A stretch of DNA of 64,000 nucleotides from an uncultured Clostridia bacterium (GCA_937921505.1 CAKZUB010000006.1:32892-96891); one strand, 5' to 3'; numbered from the stretch's first letter, positions 53,812 through 63,836 are shown. Numbers and translations: made by a program. The notes: generated by a model not told the origin, from the sequence alone.

Positions 53812-55830
53812 TCAATCATTCTCTAAAATTTCTATCATAGTGTGCCCTTGTAACTCTGGGACTACAAACTTCACATAATTCTCTTCATATATAAAGTCTA
53901 ATGTTTTCATTTCTGGAACAATTCTTACATGGGATGGTTCATTATCGCATCTTATCTCTAATTTACGATTATATAGCGGAATAACATCTTCTATTGTATC
54001 TAGTATTTGACATTTTCTTTGAATAATGTAATTAAGGATATGAACAATCTTTGACTTATCTTTATTATTATTTCCTCTTATTATAACTTCTGAAAGTGCT
54101 GGTAAATCTGCTTTAACTAATGGTTTTTCTACTAGTATTGAAATCATTTCTGCTAAAAGATCCTTATAGGCTTTGACACCATTTTCAGCAAAATCAGTAA
54201 AGAGTGGACTTGAAACATAAATTGTTTTGCCATACTTAACGATTGCTGGTTCTTGACTTACCTCGGTACGTGGTGGGGTGTGTCTGTGAGAACAAAAATG
54301 CTCTTCTGAGCGGTTAAAGTATGGATTGACTGTATACGCCAGTATCTCAACATTTTCTTTACCACGAATGCATACGCCTGGCTTATAGGTAACATAATCC
54401 ATTGCTGGTACATTCCCAAATAGTTCTTCTTCTATATGTATATAACGCGGACAATATGCTGCCTGACCTACGTACTCTATGCCTATTGTTTCTAATAGAA
54501 ACTGCTTATTTTCACCAATACCTGAAACTCCTGTAACTAAAACTGCTCCGCCATTTTTTACATAATTATCTATTTTAGCAGCCGCTTTTGGTGTTAATGT
54601 AACTTTATCTGGAAGTATTAAAAGTGCATAGCGTTCTATACTATCTTCTAGATCAAGAAAATCAAACTGATATTTAAGTTCTTGAAGTACCCTATATGCA
54701 CCTTCTGCTGCACGGTCAACAGCGCTTGTAATATTATCACTGGATTTCGTCGTGCCATATACACCTATTTGTGCTATTTTAGTGGTATCTAGGCACCAAG
54801 GTTCTTTTTCTTCAATAGTTTTAAATACTTCGCCAATGCGCGCATAAACTGTCTTATCAATTTTACCCGATGGATGAAGTTGATCTCCTACACATACTCC
54901 GGCTCCATAAGCAAGTGCTCTGAAACATTCATACTCTAATGCACTCTTATTTCTTAAAGATCCAAAATCTCCCCATGATGTATGAAACTTTCCATTCATC
55001 ATAGTTATTTCTTTATCGTACTTATTAGCATAATTAACTGAAATTGGAAAATGTGTATATCCCCACTCATCTGATGGTAAGGACTCAATATCCATGAAGG
55101 TATTATACTGCTGTTTTTGTTTGTTAGAAATGGCTATCTCATCTTGCAGATCCATTGCATAAGAATACCCGTTAAAATAAACATGGAGATTGGCATCAAG
55201 TTCATGCAGATATTCAAATATATCTTTTTCAAAATCAATTTGTGCTATCCTAGACATACGCTGTCTATCTTGTTTGTTTTGTGGGTCAAGTCCTATCTCT
55301 TTCATTTTCTGTGTGCAAGACTTACATACGCATTCATTCTGAAGGATAATATCAATCCATAGTCCTTTTGGTTTAAAGTATTCATACATTTCTTTAAACT
55401 CAGCTTTTAATAACTTGCGGTATGGCTCATTATTTAAACAAAGTTTATTCCATCTATAATATTCACGTTCAAAAGGTCTTTTACTTCCAAGTACCCCTTC
55501 TGGTGAGACTTCTAACCATTCTGCATGAGCATTTGCCCAATATTCATTCCAACCCACACATGTATAAACAGTAAACTCAATATTTTGCTTGCGGCAAGCA
55601 TCAATTTGCTTTTGAAGTAAATTGAAATTAAGATTTGGATGTTGTTTTCCGATCTTACTCGGATAATAATAATAACCATGATGACATTTACCAAAGAGAT
55701 TAATCAGTTGTACTCTGGCTGTTTTTAGCGTTTCTCCAAACTCATCTGAATTAAAAAGCTCTCCTATATGAGGTATATCTGGTGATGTATGAAAATCCAT
55801 ATGTATTTGTCTATTTGGATACTTTTTCAT
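53812..55830 (-). CDS. Glycoside hydrolase, alpha-L-fucosidase-like (GH29/GH151 type)
   Basis: A 672-residue protein without signal peptide. The N-terminal 380 residues look like a TIM-barrel glycosidase: RQIHMDFHTSPDIPHIGE, GKCHHGYYYYPSKIGKQHPNL, VGWNEYW, GLWIDIILQNE, FMDIESLPSDEWGY. The next region (about 385-560; ALLILPDKVTLTPKAAAKIDNYVKNGGAVLVTG) resembles the trimerisation/GATase-like domain of beta-galactosidases. The pattern recalls fucosidase families GH29 and GH151; the exact family is uncertain. GGAGG precedes the ATG. It lies at the end of the third ABC module, so it probably cleaves an oligosaccharide imported by that transporter. Confidence 0.72.
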   Translation of the reverse strand: MKKYPNRQIHMDFHTSPDIPHIGELFNSDEFGETLKTARVQLINLFGKCHHGYYYYPSKIGKQHPNLNFNLLQKQIDACRKQNIEFTVYTCVGWNEYWANAHAEWLEVSPEGVLGSKRPFEREYYRWNKLCLNNEPYRKLLKAEFKEMYEYFKPKGLWIDIILQNECVCKSCTQKMKEIGLDPQNKQDRQRMSRIAQIDFEKDIFEYLHELDANLHVYFNGYSYAMDLQDEIAISNKQKQQYNTFMDIESLPSDEWGYTHFPISVNYANKYDKEITMMNGKFHTSWGDFGSLRNKSALEYECFRALAYGAGVCVGDQLHPSGKIDKTVYARIGEVFKTIEEKEPWCLDTTKIAQIGVYGTTKSSDNITSAVDRAAEGAYRVLQELKYQFDFLDLEDSIERYALLILPDKVTLTPKAAAKIDNYVKNGGAVLVTGVSGIGENKQFLLETIGIEYVGQAAYCPRYIHIEEELFGNVPAMDYVTYKPGVCIRGKENVEILAYTVNPYFNRSEEHFCSHRHTPPRTEVSQEPAIVKYGKTIYVSSPLFTDFAENGVKAYKDLLAEMISILVEKPLVKADLPALSEVIIRGNNNKDKSKIVHILNYIIQRKCQILDTIEDVIPLYNRKLEIRCDNEPSHVRIVPEMKTLDFIYEENYVKFVVPELQGHTMIEILEND

Positions 55831-55855
55831 GCTTCTTCCTCCATATTTTTATATT

Positions 55856-55930
55856 TATACCGATTGCATATCGCAAGTTTTGCTTGTGATATTGCCACAA
55901 ATGAAAAGTTGAAAGTGTTTTTCTTTCAAT
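55856..55930. repeat. 75-bp dispersed repeat, copy 3
   Basis: Near-identical in layout to copies at 13783-13857 and 51991-52065. It lies 2 bp from the stop codon of the MalG-like gene and before the glycosidase ribosome site, so it separates transport from hydrolase expression. It holds the GTTGAAAG/CTTTCAA terminator hairpin and the ATCGCAA/TTGTGAT hairpin. Confidence 0.8.
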
Positions 55931-55932
55931 CT

Positions 55933-56769
55933 TTAGCCTTTTACTGCCCCTGCAAGCATTCCTTTTTGAACGCTTTCATGGAAAATCAAATAAACGATGA
56001 TCATAGGTATAATAGCTAGTATAATCGATGCAAATATAGGTCCCATTTGCACTGTTTTATCTCCTACAAAATAGAGTAGACCTTGTGAAATTGTAAATTT
56101 TGAACGCTCTGTAATAAACATAACTGAAAAAATAAGTTCATTATATACTGCCAGAAAAGCAATAATACCTGAAGTTGCAATACCTGGAGCAGATAAAGGA
56201 ATATATATTCTAAAAAGCAAATCAAATAAATGACATCCATCAATAGCTGCTGCTTCTGATATTTCATTTGAAATACCTCTCATAAATCCTGTTATGAGAA
56301 AGACAGACATAGGTAATTGAAAGGCTACATAAATTAATATCATTACAAAGTAATTATTCATGCCATTCATTGATGATATTATTTTGGCCAGTGGAATAAT
56401 TGTAGAATGTATAGGTAACATAATGCCCACGATAAATAAGTAATATATCATATTCATAAACTTAGAAGTATGTTTTGCTAGCACAAAAGAAATCATAGAA
56501 GATACAATGACAAGAAGAAGTGTAGATCCTGTTGTGAGTATCAATGAATTTAAAATACAACCATCCATATTTGCTTTTTCTATAGCATCTCTATAAAATC
56601 TAAAATGATATTCTTTTGGAAGCTTAAACATACTTCCAAAAATTTCACTATTTACCTTTACAGATGAAATGAGTGCGATATATAGTGGGTAAAGTGTAAC
56701 TATAGCCCAAAATATAGGAAAAATATAAACTATTGCACGTTTCAACTTAAACTTTCCAGCTTTTATCAT
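55933..56769 (-). CDS. Carbohydrate ABC transporter permease (MalG-like)
   Basis: A 278-residue CUT1 permease with six helices, the EAA loop SEAAAIDGCHLFDLLFRIYIPLSAP and the C-terminus KGMLAGAVKG. GGGAGG precedes the ATG, 16 bp after the MalF-like gene. It belongs to the third kinase/regulator/ABC module and works with the MalF-like and binding proteins encoded upstream. No ATPase gene is present. Confidence 0.93.
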   Translation of the reverse strand: MIKAGKFKLKRAIVYIFPIFWAIVTLYPLYIALISSVKVNSEIFGSMFKLPKEYHFRFYRDAIEKANMDGCILNSLILTTGSTLLLVIVSSMISFVLAKHTSKFMNMIYYLFIVGIMLPIHSTIIPLAKIISSMNGMNNYFVMILIYVAFQLPMSVFLITGFMRGISNEISEAAAIDGCHLFDLLFRIYIPLSAPGIATSGIIAFLAVYNELIFSVMFITERSKFTISQGLLYFVGDKTVQMGPIFASIILAIIPMIIVYLIFHESVQKGMLAGAVKG

Positions 56770-56785
56770 ATCAACATGCCTCCCA

Positions 56786-57664
56786 TTAAGTATTTGTAGA
56801 ATTAAGAAATTTATTAAACATTAAGCTTAGCATCATACCCACAACAAGAATAAATACACCAACAGCATTTCCACCTCCAAAATTTTGATACTTAAAGGCT
56901 TCATTATAAAGTAAAGTTGCTGGCACCTCTGTAGCATGAGCTGGCCCTCCACCTGTCATAACAAATACAAGATCAAATGTTCTCATACATCCTGTGACAC
57001 ATAGTACTGAAAAAACTTTAAAAGATTCCTTCATTAAGGGAATCATAATATAGCATATTTTTTGCCAACCATTTGCGCCATCAATAGTAGCCGCTTCAAA
57101 AGTCTCATCTGGTATCCCTACCATCCCAGCTGCAAATATAAGCATATTAAAGCCTGCATAAATCCATTCATTCACTAAAACAACAGTCATTATTGCAATT
57201 TTGGGATCTCCTAACCAATTTGGGATACTCCCGCGATATCCTACAAATCTAATAATAGAGTTGACTACTCCGCCATCTGGATAAAGCATATAAGTCCATA
57301 TAAGTCCAACTGCAGTAATCGGTAAAATAACTGGCATAAAGTAAGCGGCTTTAAAAAACTTTTTTCCTTTTAAATTTGAAACGATTATCATGGCAAGAGT
57401 AAATGATAAAGGCATTAAAACAACAAAACCACCTATCATAAACCATCCTGAATTCATAAAGGCATTCCAAAACCTCGGACTTGCAAATATTCTTTGATAA
57501 TTTGATATCCCTACAAATTTCATAGGAACGCTTTTAATACCATTCCATGAAAAAAAAGACATATATATAGATTGAATGATAGGATTCAACAGAAAAAATC
57601 CGTAGAGAAAAAGTGCTGGAAACATCAGTAAAGCTATAAACGGATACTGCTTTTTCTTCGTCAC
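56786..57664 (-). CDS. Sugar ABC transporter permease (MalF-like)
   Basis: A 292-residue CUT1 permease with six helices, the EAA loop FEAATIDGANGWQKICYIMIP and the segment FDLVFVMTGGGPAHATEVPA. The preferred start is GTG at 57662-57664, 8 nt after AAAGGAGG. An in-frame GTG at 57671-57673 lies against that site and is less likely. It follows the binding-protein gene after a 14-bp perfect stem-loop (57689-57720). Confidence 0.92.
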   Translation of the reverse strand: MTKKKQYPFIALLMFPALFLYGFFLLNPIIQSIYMSFFSWNGIKSVPMKFVGISNYQRIFASPRFWNAFMNSGWFMIGGFVVLMPLSFTLAMIIVSNLKGKKFFKAAYFMPVILPITAVGLIWTYMLYPDGGVVNSIIRFVGYRGSIPNWLGDPKIAIMTVVLVNEWIYAGFNMLIFAAGMVGIPDETFEAATIDGANGWQKICYIMIPLMKESFKVFSVLCVTGCMRTFDLVFVMTGGGPAHATEVPATLLYNEAFKYQNFGGGNAVGVFILVVGMMLSLMFNKFLNSTNT

Positions 57665-57688
57665 TAAGGCCACCTCCTTTTAATAATA

Positions 57689-57720
57689 AAGTCAAATAAG
57701 ACCTGCGTCTTATTTGACTT
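57689..57720 (-). terminator. Intercistronic 14-bp stem-loop after the binding-protein gene
   Basis: Perfect arms AAGTCAAATAAGAC (57689-57702) and its complement (57707-57720) around a 4-nt loop, 14 bp past the binding-protein stop. TATTATT follows on the minus strand, then the permease ribosome site. It may be a leaky terminator or 3'-end protector. Confidence 0.78.
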
Positions 57721-57734
57721 ATTTCAATCAACTT

Positions 57735-59060
57735 TTATCTTGAAGCTATTTCTGCAATAATTTCTTTTGCACACTCTTCTGGCGTTTTGCCTGCAAATAA
57801 ACTTTGGAATGCTAAACGACAAGTATCTAGCATAGAGGGTAAGGTATCATAAGTTTGAATATCATCGCGAAACTCTTTTGCAGAAGCCATTGAATCAATA
57901 AAAGACTTTGATACACTACTAATTTCTATTCCTTTAATGTCTTCATCCGTAAACTCAACAGGATAAATACCACCTTTTGAAGCTGAAAGATCCCCTAAAA
58001 AAAATTGTTTATCCGTTAGATATTTAAGTACTTTTATAGAAGCTTCTTCAATCTCTTTATCTTTATGAGTTGTTATAGAAAAACCTGCTGCTGATCCAAA
58101 CCAACTGTCTTTAAATGGTTCATTAATCATTGGAAAAGACATTATACCTATGTCTTGTGCGATTTCACTTTGAGCCGCCTCCCCAAGAAACCAAGATCCA
58201 TCCATATGCATAGCCGTCTTACCTTCAAAAAACATTGTTTTTTCATTATTATAGTCAACACTTATGGCATTAGGTCCAAAATACCCTTTGTCGTTATATT
58301 CTTTTATTTTAGCAAGTATATCTATAACTTCCCTAGAATCATAAGCCATACTTCTGTCTGCAAGCTTCGCTACACCTTCTGATCCATATGATTTCATGAA
58401 TAAGTTATTAAATAAATGCCCTATTCTCCAAGCATCTTTTGCTCCTAAAGCCATCGGAATATATCCCTTTTCAAGTAAAATATCACATGCCTTTTCAAAT
58501 TCATCTAAGGTAGTTGGAACGCTTAAACCAAGCTCATTAAATATTTTTTTGTTATAGGCAAGGGCAATAGCATAAAACTCTACCGGTGCGCCATATGTCC
58601 CTTCCATATCTGTATACTGCCACTTATCAAATAATGGTTTGAAGTTTTTATGCCAATCACTATTTGCTTTAAAAACTGGTTCTAAGTCCATTATGAGATT
58701 ATTTTTAACATACTCATACTCTCTAGCTCCACCATAGCCAAAGAAAATATGAGGTTGTTCTCCCGTTGCAAAAGTTGTGCGTAATTTATCAAGATAGGAA
58801 GGTTCGTCATTAATATGTTCTGCAACTATTTTTATCCCATTATTTTGTGCATTAAATTCATCTATATATTTTCTAAATAGTACTGAACGCGGTTGATCAT
58901 CTGACCACCTGCTCATAAGTTTAACTTCAATTGTTTTTTTGCTTTCACTCGTTGTAACTTTATCAGTCTTCTTACTTTCACTTTGTACTGATTGATTAGA
59001 ACAACCCGCAAATATACTGGCAAACATCATCACTACTAATAAAATACTTATTCTTTTCAT
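57735..59060 (-). CDS. Extracellular solute-binding lipoprotein (family 1)
   Basis: A 441-residue binding protein with a lipoprotein signal (ASIFAGC), a Ser/Lys-rich linker, and the family-1 fold: KLMSRWSDDQPRSVLFRKYIDEFNAQ, FFGYGG, ALAYNKKIFNELGLSVPTTLDEF and MHMDGSWFLGEAA. It probably binds an oligosaccharide that the glycosidase encoded downstream then cleaves, perhaps a fucosylated or host/plant-derived glycan. GGGGG precedes the ATG. The response regulator encoded immediately upstream probably controls it. Confidence 0.92.
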   Translation of the reverse strand: MKRISILLVVMMFASIFAGCSNQSVQSESKKTDKVTTSESKKTIEVKLMSRWSDDQPRSVLFRKYIDEFNAQNNGIKIVAEHINDEPSYLDKLRTTFATGEQPHIFFGYGGAREYEYVKNNLIMDLEPVFKANSDWHKNFKPLFDKWQYTDMEGTYGAPVEFYAIALAYNKKIFNELGLSVPTTLDEFEKACDILLEKGYIPMALGAKDAWRIGHLFNNLFMKSYGSEGVAKLADRSMAYDSREVIDILAKIKEYNDKGYFGPNAISVDYNNEKTMFFEGKTAMHMDGSWFLGEAAQSEIAQDIGIMSFPMINEPFKDSWFGSAAGFSITTHKDKEIEEASIKVLKYLTDKQFFLGDLSASKGGIYPVEFTDEDIKGIEISSVSKSFIDSMASAKEFRDDIQTYDTLPSMLDTCRLAFQSLFAGKTPEECAKEIIAEIASR

Positions 59061-59171
59061 TTTACTTCCCCCTTGTATTGGATGTTAATGTTATTATAGT
59101 ATAGGTGATACGCTCTCACCATGAAATATTTTTGTGTATTTTAGAATATTTTTGGTTACTACAAATAAAAA

Positions 59172-59204
59172 AATAAGCAGTATGTCCAAAACAATCTGCT
59201 TATT
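59172..59204 (-). terminator. Terminator of the third kinase/regulator operon
   Basis: AATAAGCAG (59172-59180) pairs with CTGCTTATT (59196-59204), followed on the minus strand by TTTTTTATTTG; 12 bp past the regulator stop. Confidence 0.75.
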
Positions 59205-59215
59205 CGTATGCAATT

Positions 59216-60808
59216 TCAACTCATAGTTCTAGTAGGCGCTACACCAAAATACTTTTTGAAACATTTACTAAAATAATATTGATCCTTATAGCCTATTCTA
59301 TAGGCTATTTCTTCGACTGATAGCTTGCCTTGTGTTTTTAGGCGTTGTGCCTCTTCCATACGTTTACTTGTAATATAGACATTTATGTTTATTCCAGTTT
59401 CTTTTTTAAATTGATTGGATATATAAGATGTATTCGCTGGAATATGATTACATATAGTTTTTAAGGTTAAATGCGTATCAGTATAATGATCATCTATATA
59501 CTTTATGACCTGAGTAATAATATCGGAGGTTCTCTTCCCCCCTATGTTTTTAACGGTACTCATTAACAAACTTAATTTTGCTATTAAAAATACTAACAAC
59601 TCATCTAAACTCTCGAACTCATAAATTAAATCCAAAGATGTAACCCCTTGAACCCATATAGAATAGAACTGTATATTGTTTTCATTACAAGTTATTTCCA
59701 TTGAAATCATCACCATAGATACTACATTATGCAAACTAGTATACCAGGTTGGAGATGTTTTCAAGCATTTTATAGCTTTAGTTAATATATTCTCTACCTT
59801 TTGTAAATCTCCTATTCTTATATTCATTATCAATTCATTAACCATATTACTATCTATTGCAGTTGTGTTTTGATACAATGTGTCCTTAAATTGTATTACT
59901 TTCCCACTACCTAAGATCAACCTTTTTATAAGGGCTAGTTTGGCTTCTTTATAAAAATAGGGCATATCACTTAGATCATTACCTATGCTGCTCATACCAA
60001 TTGTTATCTTAAATGGCATTAATTGATGTACTATATCTATATATTTTTCAAAAAACTCCATTATAACTTGACTATGCGTCATTTGACTTTTATAGCATAA
60101 ACAAGCTATTAAACAACCATCAAAATGACTAGTACACATAAGCTTAAATCTATCCTTCGAAAACTCTTCTAAAATATTTTCTAAACCATAAAGCCATAGC
60201 TTTTTATCATCAGGACTTTGTTCTATTTTATCAAAATTGCATATAGAAATAACAGCTACTGCATAAGAACATTCCATTTTACTCTCTTCAAATCTAAAAT
60301 GTTTTATAATATTTGAAGATAAACTATTTATGTTATTTGTGAGAAAGGCTAATAATTCTTGTGACTTATAATGCTCTTCTGCGAGTTTCAATTTTCTTTT
60401 TTTCATCATACTTTCTTTGTATAGAATATCTTCACGTACGATTATATCTCTTAACTCTATAAGTACTTCATTAAATTCTTCTTTATTGATAGGTTTCAAA
60501 AGATATCTGAATACACCATTTTTCAAGGCATCTCGCACATAATTAAAGTCTGCATAGCCAGTAAGTATTATGACGTAAACATTTAAAAAGTTTTTCGAAA
60601 TATACTCAGCTAGTCCAAGCCCATCCATACCTGGCATATTAATATCTACTATCGCTAATTTAGGCCTTGCTAGGTCAATAAGTTTTATGGCTTGAAGCCC
60701 ATCTTCACAATCGCCAACAACGCTATACCCTAGGTCCTCCCAATTGATGCACTTTTTAAGACGTTCTCTAATAATATACTCATCATCTACAATAATTGTA
60801 TCAATCAT
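59216..60808 (-). CDS. AraC-type two-component response regulator
   Basis: A 530-residue regulator: receiver domain with IIVDDEYIIRERL and the phosphoacceptor in VDINMPGMDGLG, a long middle region, and a C-terminal AraC domain (LTLKTICNHIPANTSYISNQF and VEEIAYRIGYKDQYYFSKCF). The preferred start is ATG at 60806-60808 behind GGAGAGG, overlapping the kinase stop by 8 bp; a GTG three codons upstream (60815-60817) sits against that site and is less likely. It probably activates the ABC/glycosidase genes downstream. Confidence 0.92.
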   Translation of the reverse strand: MIDTIIVDDEYIIRERLKKCINWEDLGYSVVGDCEDGLQAIKLIDLARPKLAIVDINMPGMDGLGLAEYISKNFLNVYVIILTGYADFNYVRDALKNGVFRYLLKPINKEEFNEVLIELRDIIVREDILYKESMMKKRKLKLAEEHYKSQELLAFLTNNINSLSSNIIKHFRFEESKMECSYAVAVISICNFDKIEQSPDDKKLWLYGLENILEEFSKDRFKLMCTSHFDGCLIACLCYKSQMTHSQVIMEFFEKYIDIVHQLMPFKITIGMSSIGNDLSDMPYFYKEAKLALIKRLILGSGKVIQFKDTLYQNTTAIDSNMVNELIMNIRIGDLQKVENILTKAIKCLKTSPTWYTSLHNVVSMVMISMEITCNENNIQFYSIWVQGVTSLDLIYEFESLDELLVFLIAKLSLLMSTVKNIGGKRTSDIITQVIKYIDDHYTDTHLTLKTICNHIPANTSYISNQFKKETGININVYITSKRMEEAQRLKTQGKLSVEEIAYRIGYKDQYYFSKCFKKYFGVAPTRTMS

Positions 60809-62600
60809 TTGCTTCACCTCTCCCCATAGGAAGTATTATCTTTATTTCTGTTCCAACATGATGTGTATCACAAAATATTAATCCATATCTAGATCCAAAA
60901 TGCAATTTTATACGTTCATCAGTTCCCTTTAGTGCAAAACTTCCACTGCTTGATGTTATATTTGAATTCATTAAATCATAAAATAACTCTTTTGACATGC
61001 CTACACCGTTATCTTTAACTATTAACACTATTTTATCTTTTTCTACTATGCCATCTAAACTAATTATCCACTGGTCAGACTTACCAATAAGCCCATGCAC
61101 AAGTGCATTTTCTATAAGTGGCTGAAGTGTTAGTTTAATAATGGCTTGATCTAAAATGCTGTCTTCTATGTTTACAAAATAATTGAGTTTATTATTATAT
61201 CTAATATTTATAATATCCACATAGTATTTCACAATATCAAGCTCATCTCTAATAGTTACAATGGTTTGCCCCTTACTTAAAACCCCTCTATAAAAAGCTG
61301 ATATCGTATTAACTAAATGAATAGCTTCATTGTGATATTCTAAATCAATAAGTCCACATACCGTTTCAAGTGTATTGTATAAAAAATGAGGATTCATTTG
61401 AGCTTGTAGTGTATTTAAAGCATGTTCTTTTTCTAAACGATGCGCTTCTTTTGTCTCTTCCATTAATACTGCCGTTTTTTCATTTAGCATCTTAAACTTT
61501 TGAGCTAGCATAGATACCTCATAACTACAGTTACCCCTATCAAAACTATTAAGGTGTTTCATATCTCCCGGGATAGTATTCTCCACAATTAAACATAATT
61601 TCATTATGGGATTAGCTATTGACTTTGATAGTCTAGCAATAGCAATGGATACAATAAATGTACATAAAATACCTGAAAAAATGATAGTTAATGATTGCAT
61701 TTTACTTTGTTTTGTAAGTTCTCTAACTGGTACAATCCCGATCACATGCCACCCTAACTGTGAATAGCTCTTGTTGATAACAAGTGTTTTATTGTTGTTC
61801 ATGTTAACTATTTTTGCCTCACTGTTACCACTAAATAGTTCCCTGTAATTGTCTATATCACTAATATATGTATTGATTTTACTTTTATCTTCACTAGTAA
61901 TAATTTGTCCCTTTTTATCAACGATAAATATCTTTCCTGTATCACCTATTTTAACGCTCTTATAAAGATCTGACAAAAATTGTTCGGTGACTGACAGTTC
62001 TAAAGTACCTATTCTACTCCCTGAATAAGAAGAGTTCATCATATAATAGAATGAAATAATATCTCTATTCTTATTGTCTCTATAATAATACTCACTGCGT
62101 GTATTTGTACAAAATCCATTTCCTCCGATACTAAGACGTTCATTAATCTTATCTATGTCTCCTGTTGGGAGAACATTTTTCAAGTCTATATTTGTAGGTA
62201 CAAATATATTTCCATTCTCAGCATAAATAACTGCTGCATCGATAAACGTTCTAGGCTCTAAAGTTGCTGAAAGTAGCCTTCCAATATGTTTCTTATGATT
62301 AAAGTCTATAGATGTCCTTTTAGCCAACTCTTGAATTTCTTGATTAGCTATAATAAGCTTAGAATAAGTTTTGATTTCACTTCTCATAAAATCAATTTTT
62401 TCAATAACTAATTCTATACTTTGAGAAGTGTTTTTTATAGTTTGATCTACAATCATCTTAGCCGAAATCTGATAAGCTATAAAAGTTACGACTAATACTA
62501 CAAATGCAATAAGTACAATAAATGAAATAGTGATCCGCTGCTGCAATGAACCTCTTTTAAATCTGGATAAAACACTGCCTTCTCTATTTTTTTTGTGCAC
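60801..62600 (-). CDS. Sensor histidine kinase (YesM-like)
   Basis: A 599-residue membrane kinase: N-terminal helix (about 22-45), extracellular dCache-like sensor with RIGTLELSVTEQFLSDLY and GDTGKIFIVDKKGQIITS, second helix (about 300-325), then the His_kinase domain with phosphoacceptor in TLQAQMNPHFLYNTLETVC and the ATP-binding domain (IENALVHG, VKDNGVGM). The start is GTG at 62600 behind GGGGTGAG. The URO-D gene upstream ends in a terminator, so this pair has its own promoter. Confidence 0.92.
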   Translation of the reverse strand: MHKKNREGSVLSRFKRGSLQQRITISFIVLIAFVVLVVTFIAYQISAKMIVDQTIKNTSQSIELVIEKIDFMRSEIKTYSKLIIANQEIQELAKRTSIDFNHKKHIGRLLSATLEPRTFIDAAVIYAENGNIFVPTNIDLKNVLPTGDIDKINERLSIGGNGFCTNTRSEYYYRDNKNRDIISFYYMMNSSYSGSRIGTLELSVTEQFLSDLYKSVKIGDTGKIFIVDKKGQIITSEDKSKINTYISDIDNYRELFSGNSEAKIVNMNNNKTLVINKSYSQLGWHVIGIVPVRELTKQSKMQSLTIIFSGILCTFIVSIAIARLSKSIANPIMKLCLIVENTIPGDMKHLNSFDRGNCSYEVSMLAQKFKMLNEKTAVLMEETKEAHRLEKEHALNTLQAQMNPHFLYNTLETVCGLIDLEYHNEAIHLVNTISAFYRGVLSKGQTIVTIRDELDIVKYYVDIINIRYNNKLNYFVNIEDSILDQAIIKLTLQPLIENALVHGLIGKSDQWIISLDGIVEKDKIVLIVKDNGVGMSKELFYDLMNSNITSSSGSFALKGTDERIKLHFGSRYGLIFCDTHHVGTEIKIILPMGRGEAND

Positions 62601-62720
62601 TATACGCTCACCCCTCTTAATGTTTCAATGAGTCATTAACTTATATATCTATACTATATGATTAAGGCAAAAATGAACAGAGCTTATACTTATGTATTAC
62701 TCTTTAAAAATATAAAAATT

Positions 62721-62765
62721 GCCCTTCTATTTGTATACTAGTTGAAACTATACAAGAAGAAGGGC
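62721..62765 (-). terminator. Terminator of the URO-D gene
   Basis: GCCCTTCTATTTGTATA pairs with TATACAAGAAGAAGGGC (a few mismatches), 13 bp past the stop, continuing into an AT tract on the minus strand. Confidence 0.75.
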
Positions 62766-62777
62766 TCTTTTTTATTC

Positions 62778-63836
62778 TTAACGTTTACTTAATTTTTCAT
62801 AAATCTCATTGTACCACAATGCATTCTCAACAGGGGTATTAGGTGGGATATGATTGCCTACTGCCATCATAAATCCTGGGCATTTTTTACCTATATCCAT
62901 ACATCTTTTGACTTCATTTTCTATATCTTCTTTAGTGCCACTAAGAAGTATTCTGGTATCTGCGTTTCCAATAAATACATGCGTTTTTCCATATTTTTCT
63001 GCTATATAACGCATATCAGTAGTAGGTTCAAGTACAAAGCCATTAATGCCTACTTCTGCTATATCATCTATAAATTCTGTGTAATTCCCATCAGAGGTAT
63101 AAATGATTTTTTTACCCGCTTGTTTAAGAGGTTCAAATAATTTTTTATAGTTAGGAAATATATATTTTCTATACCAGTCTGGATGCAAAAATGCACCACT
63201 TGTCCATACGATATCATCATGGATCATAACCACATCACTTTTAGAATTTGCAAGTGCTTCAAAATACTGTGCAATCCAATTTACATATCTATTTGTCATT
63301 TCTCCAAAAGCCTCTGAGTCAATAGCTGCAGCCATAAGCAGCATATCCCATCCTAAGATGTCAATAAGGCCTGACATGCAGCTTATATAGATCCCAGTCA
63401 TGTTAACACATTCTGGATACAAGCTCTGCATTTTGTCATAGTTTTCATTGTATTCTAATGTAAGCTGTTTTTTATTTCTTGTCCCATATACAGCATAAGG
63501 ATCAAAATCTAATACTTCTTCGGGTTCCTTAAATGGGCAATAAAGCTCATTATCAAAGTCCACCCCATCTGCTGCATAAGCTGCATGCCCCATCCTCGTT
63601 CTAAATTCACCAAAAACATCTTTCTCCGTGAGTATATTCCAAAAAAAATCATAATTCCAATCTTTTATAAAAGCACTAGATGCTTTTGTTTGTAATGTCG
63701 TACTACTCTTTGAGTTCACTTGCATCCCTGTAACTTTGTTGACTAAATCCCAGTGGAAGTGTGCTGAGTATTCGGTTCTTGGTACTCTATCTGTCATTTC
63801 AAGGTTAATAGCAGCCAATCCATCTTTATAAGACAT
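62778..63836 (-). CDS. Uroporphyrinogen-decarboxylase-fold protein
   Basis: A 352-residue URO-D superfamily protein, distinct from the one at 17456. Features: AAINLEMTDRVPRTEYSAHFHW at the N-terminus, IDILGWDMLLMAAAIDSEAF, VVMIHDDIVWTSGAFLHPDWYRKYIFPNYKKLF (the substrate-pocket region), IIYTSDGNYTEFIDDIAEVGINGF and VFIGNADTRILLSG. HemE-specific motifs are not evident, so it is probably a methyltransferase or other enzyme of the family. GGGAGG precedes the ATG. It lies upstream of the third kinase/regulator pair and reads in the same direction, ending in its own terminator. Confidence 0.85.
   Translation of the reverse strand: MSYKDGLAAINLEMTDRVPRTEYSAHFHWDLVNKVTGMQVNSKSSTTLQTKASSAFIKDWNYDFFWNILTEKDVFGEFRTRMGHAAYAADGVDFDNELYCPFKEPEEVLDFDPYAVYGTRNKKQLTLEYNENYDKMQSLYPECVNMTGIYISCMSGLIDILGWDMLLMAAAIDSEAFGEMTNRYVNWIAQYFEALANSKSDVVMIHDDIVWTSGAFLHPDWYRKYIFPNYKKLFEPLKQAGKKIIYTSDGNYTEFIDDIAEVGINGFVLEPTTDMRYIAEKYGKTHVFIGNADTRILLSGTKEDIENEVKRCMDIGKKCPGFMMAVGNHIPPNTPVENALWYNEIYEKLSKR

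Noticed and set aside
13783..55930. The 75-bp repeats as a CRISPR array or insertion-sequence ends
   Set aside because: The copies are tens of kilobases or more than 3 kb apart, are not regularly spaced, and no transposase or target duplication was found.
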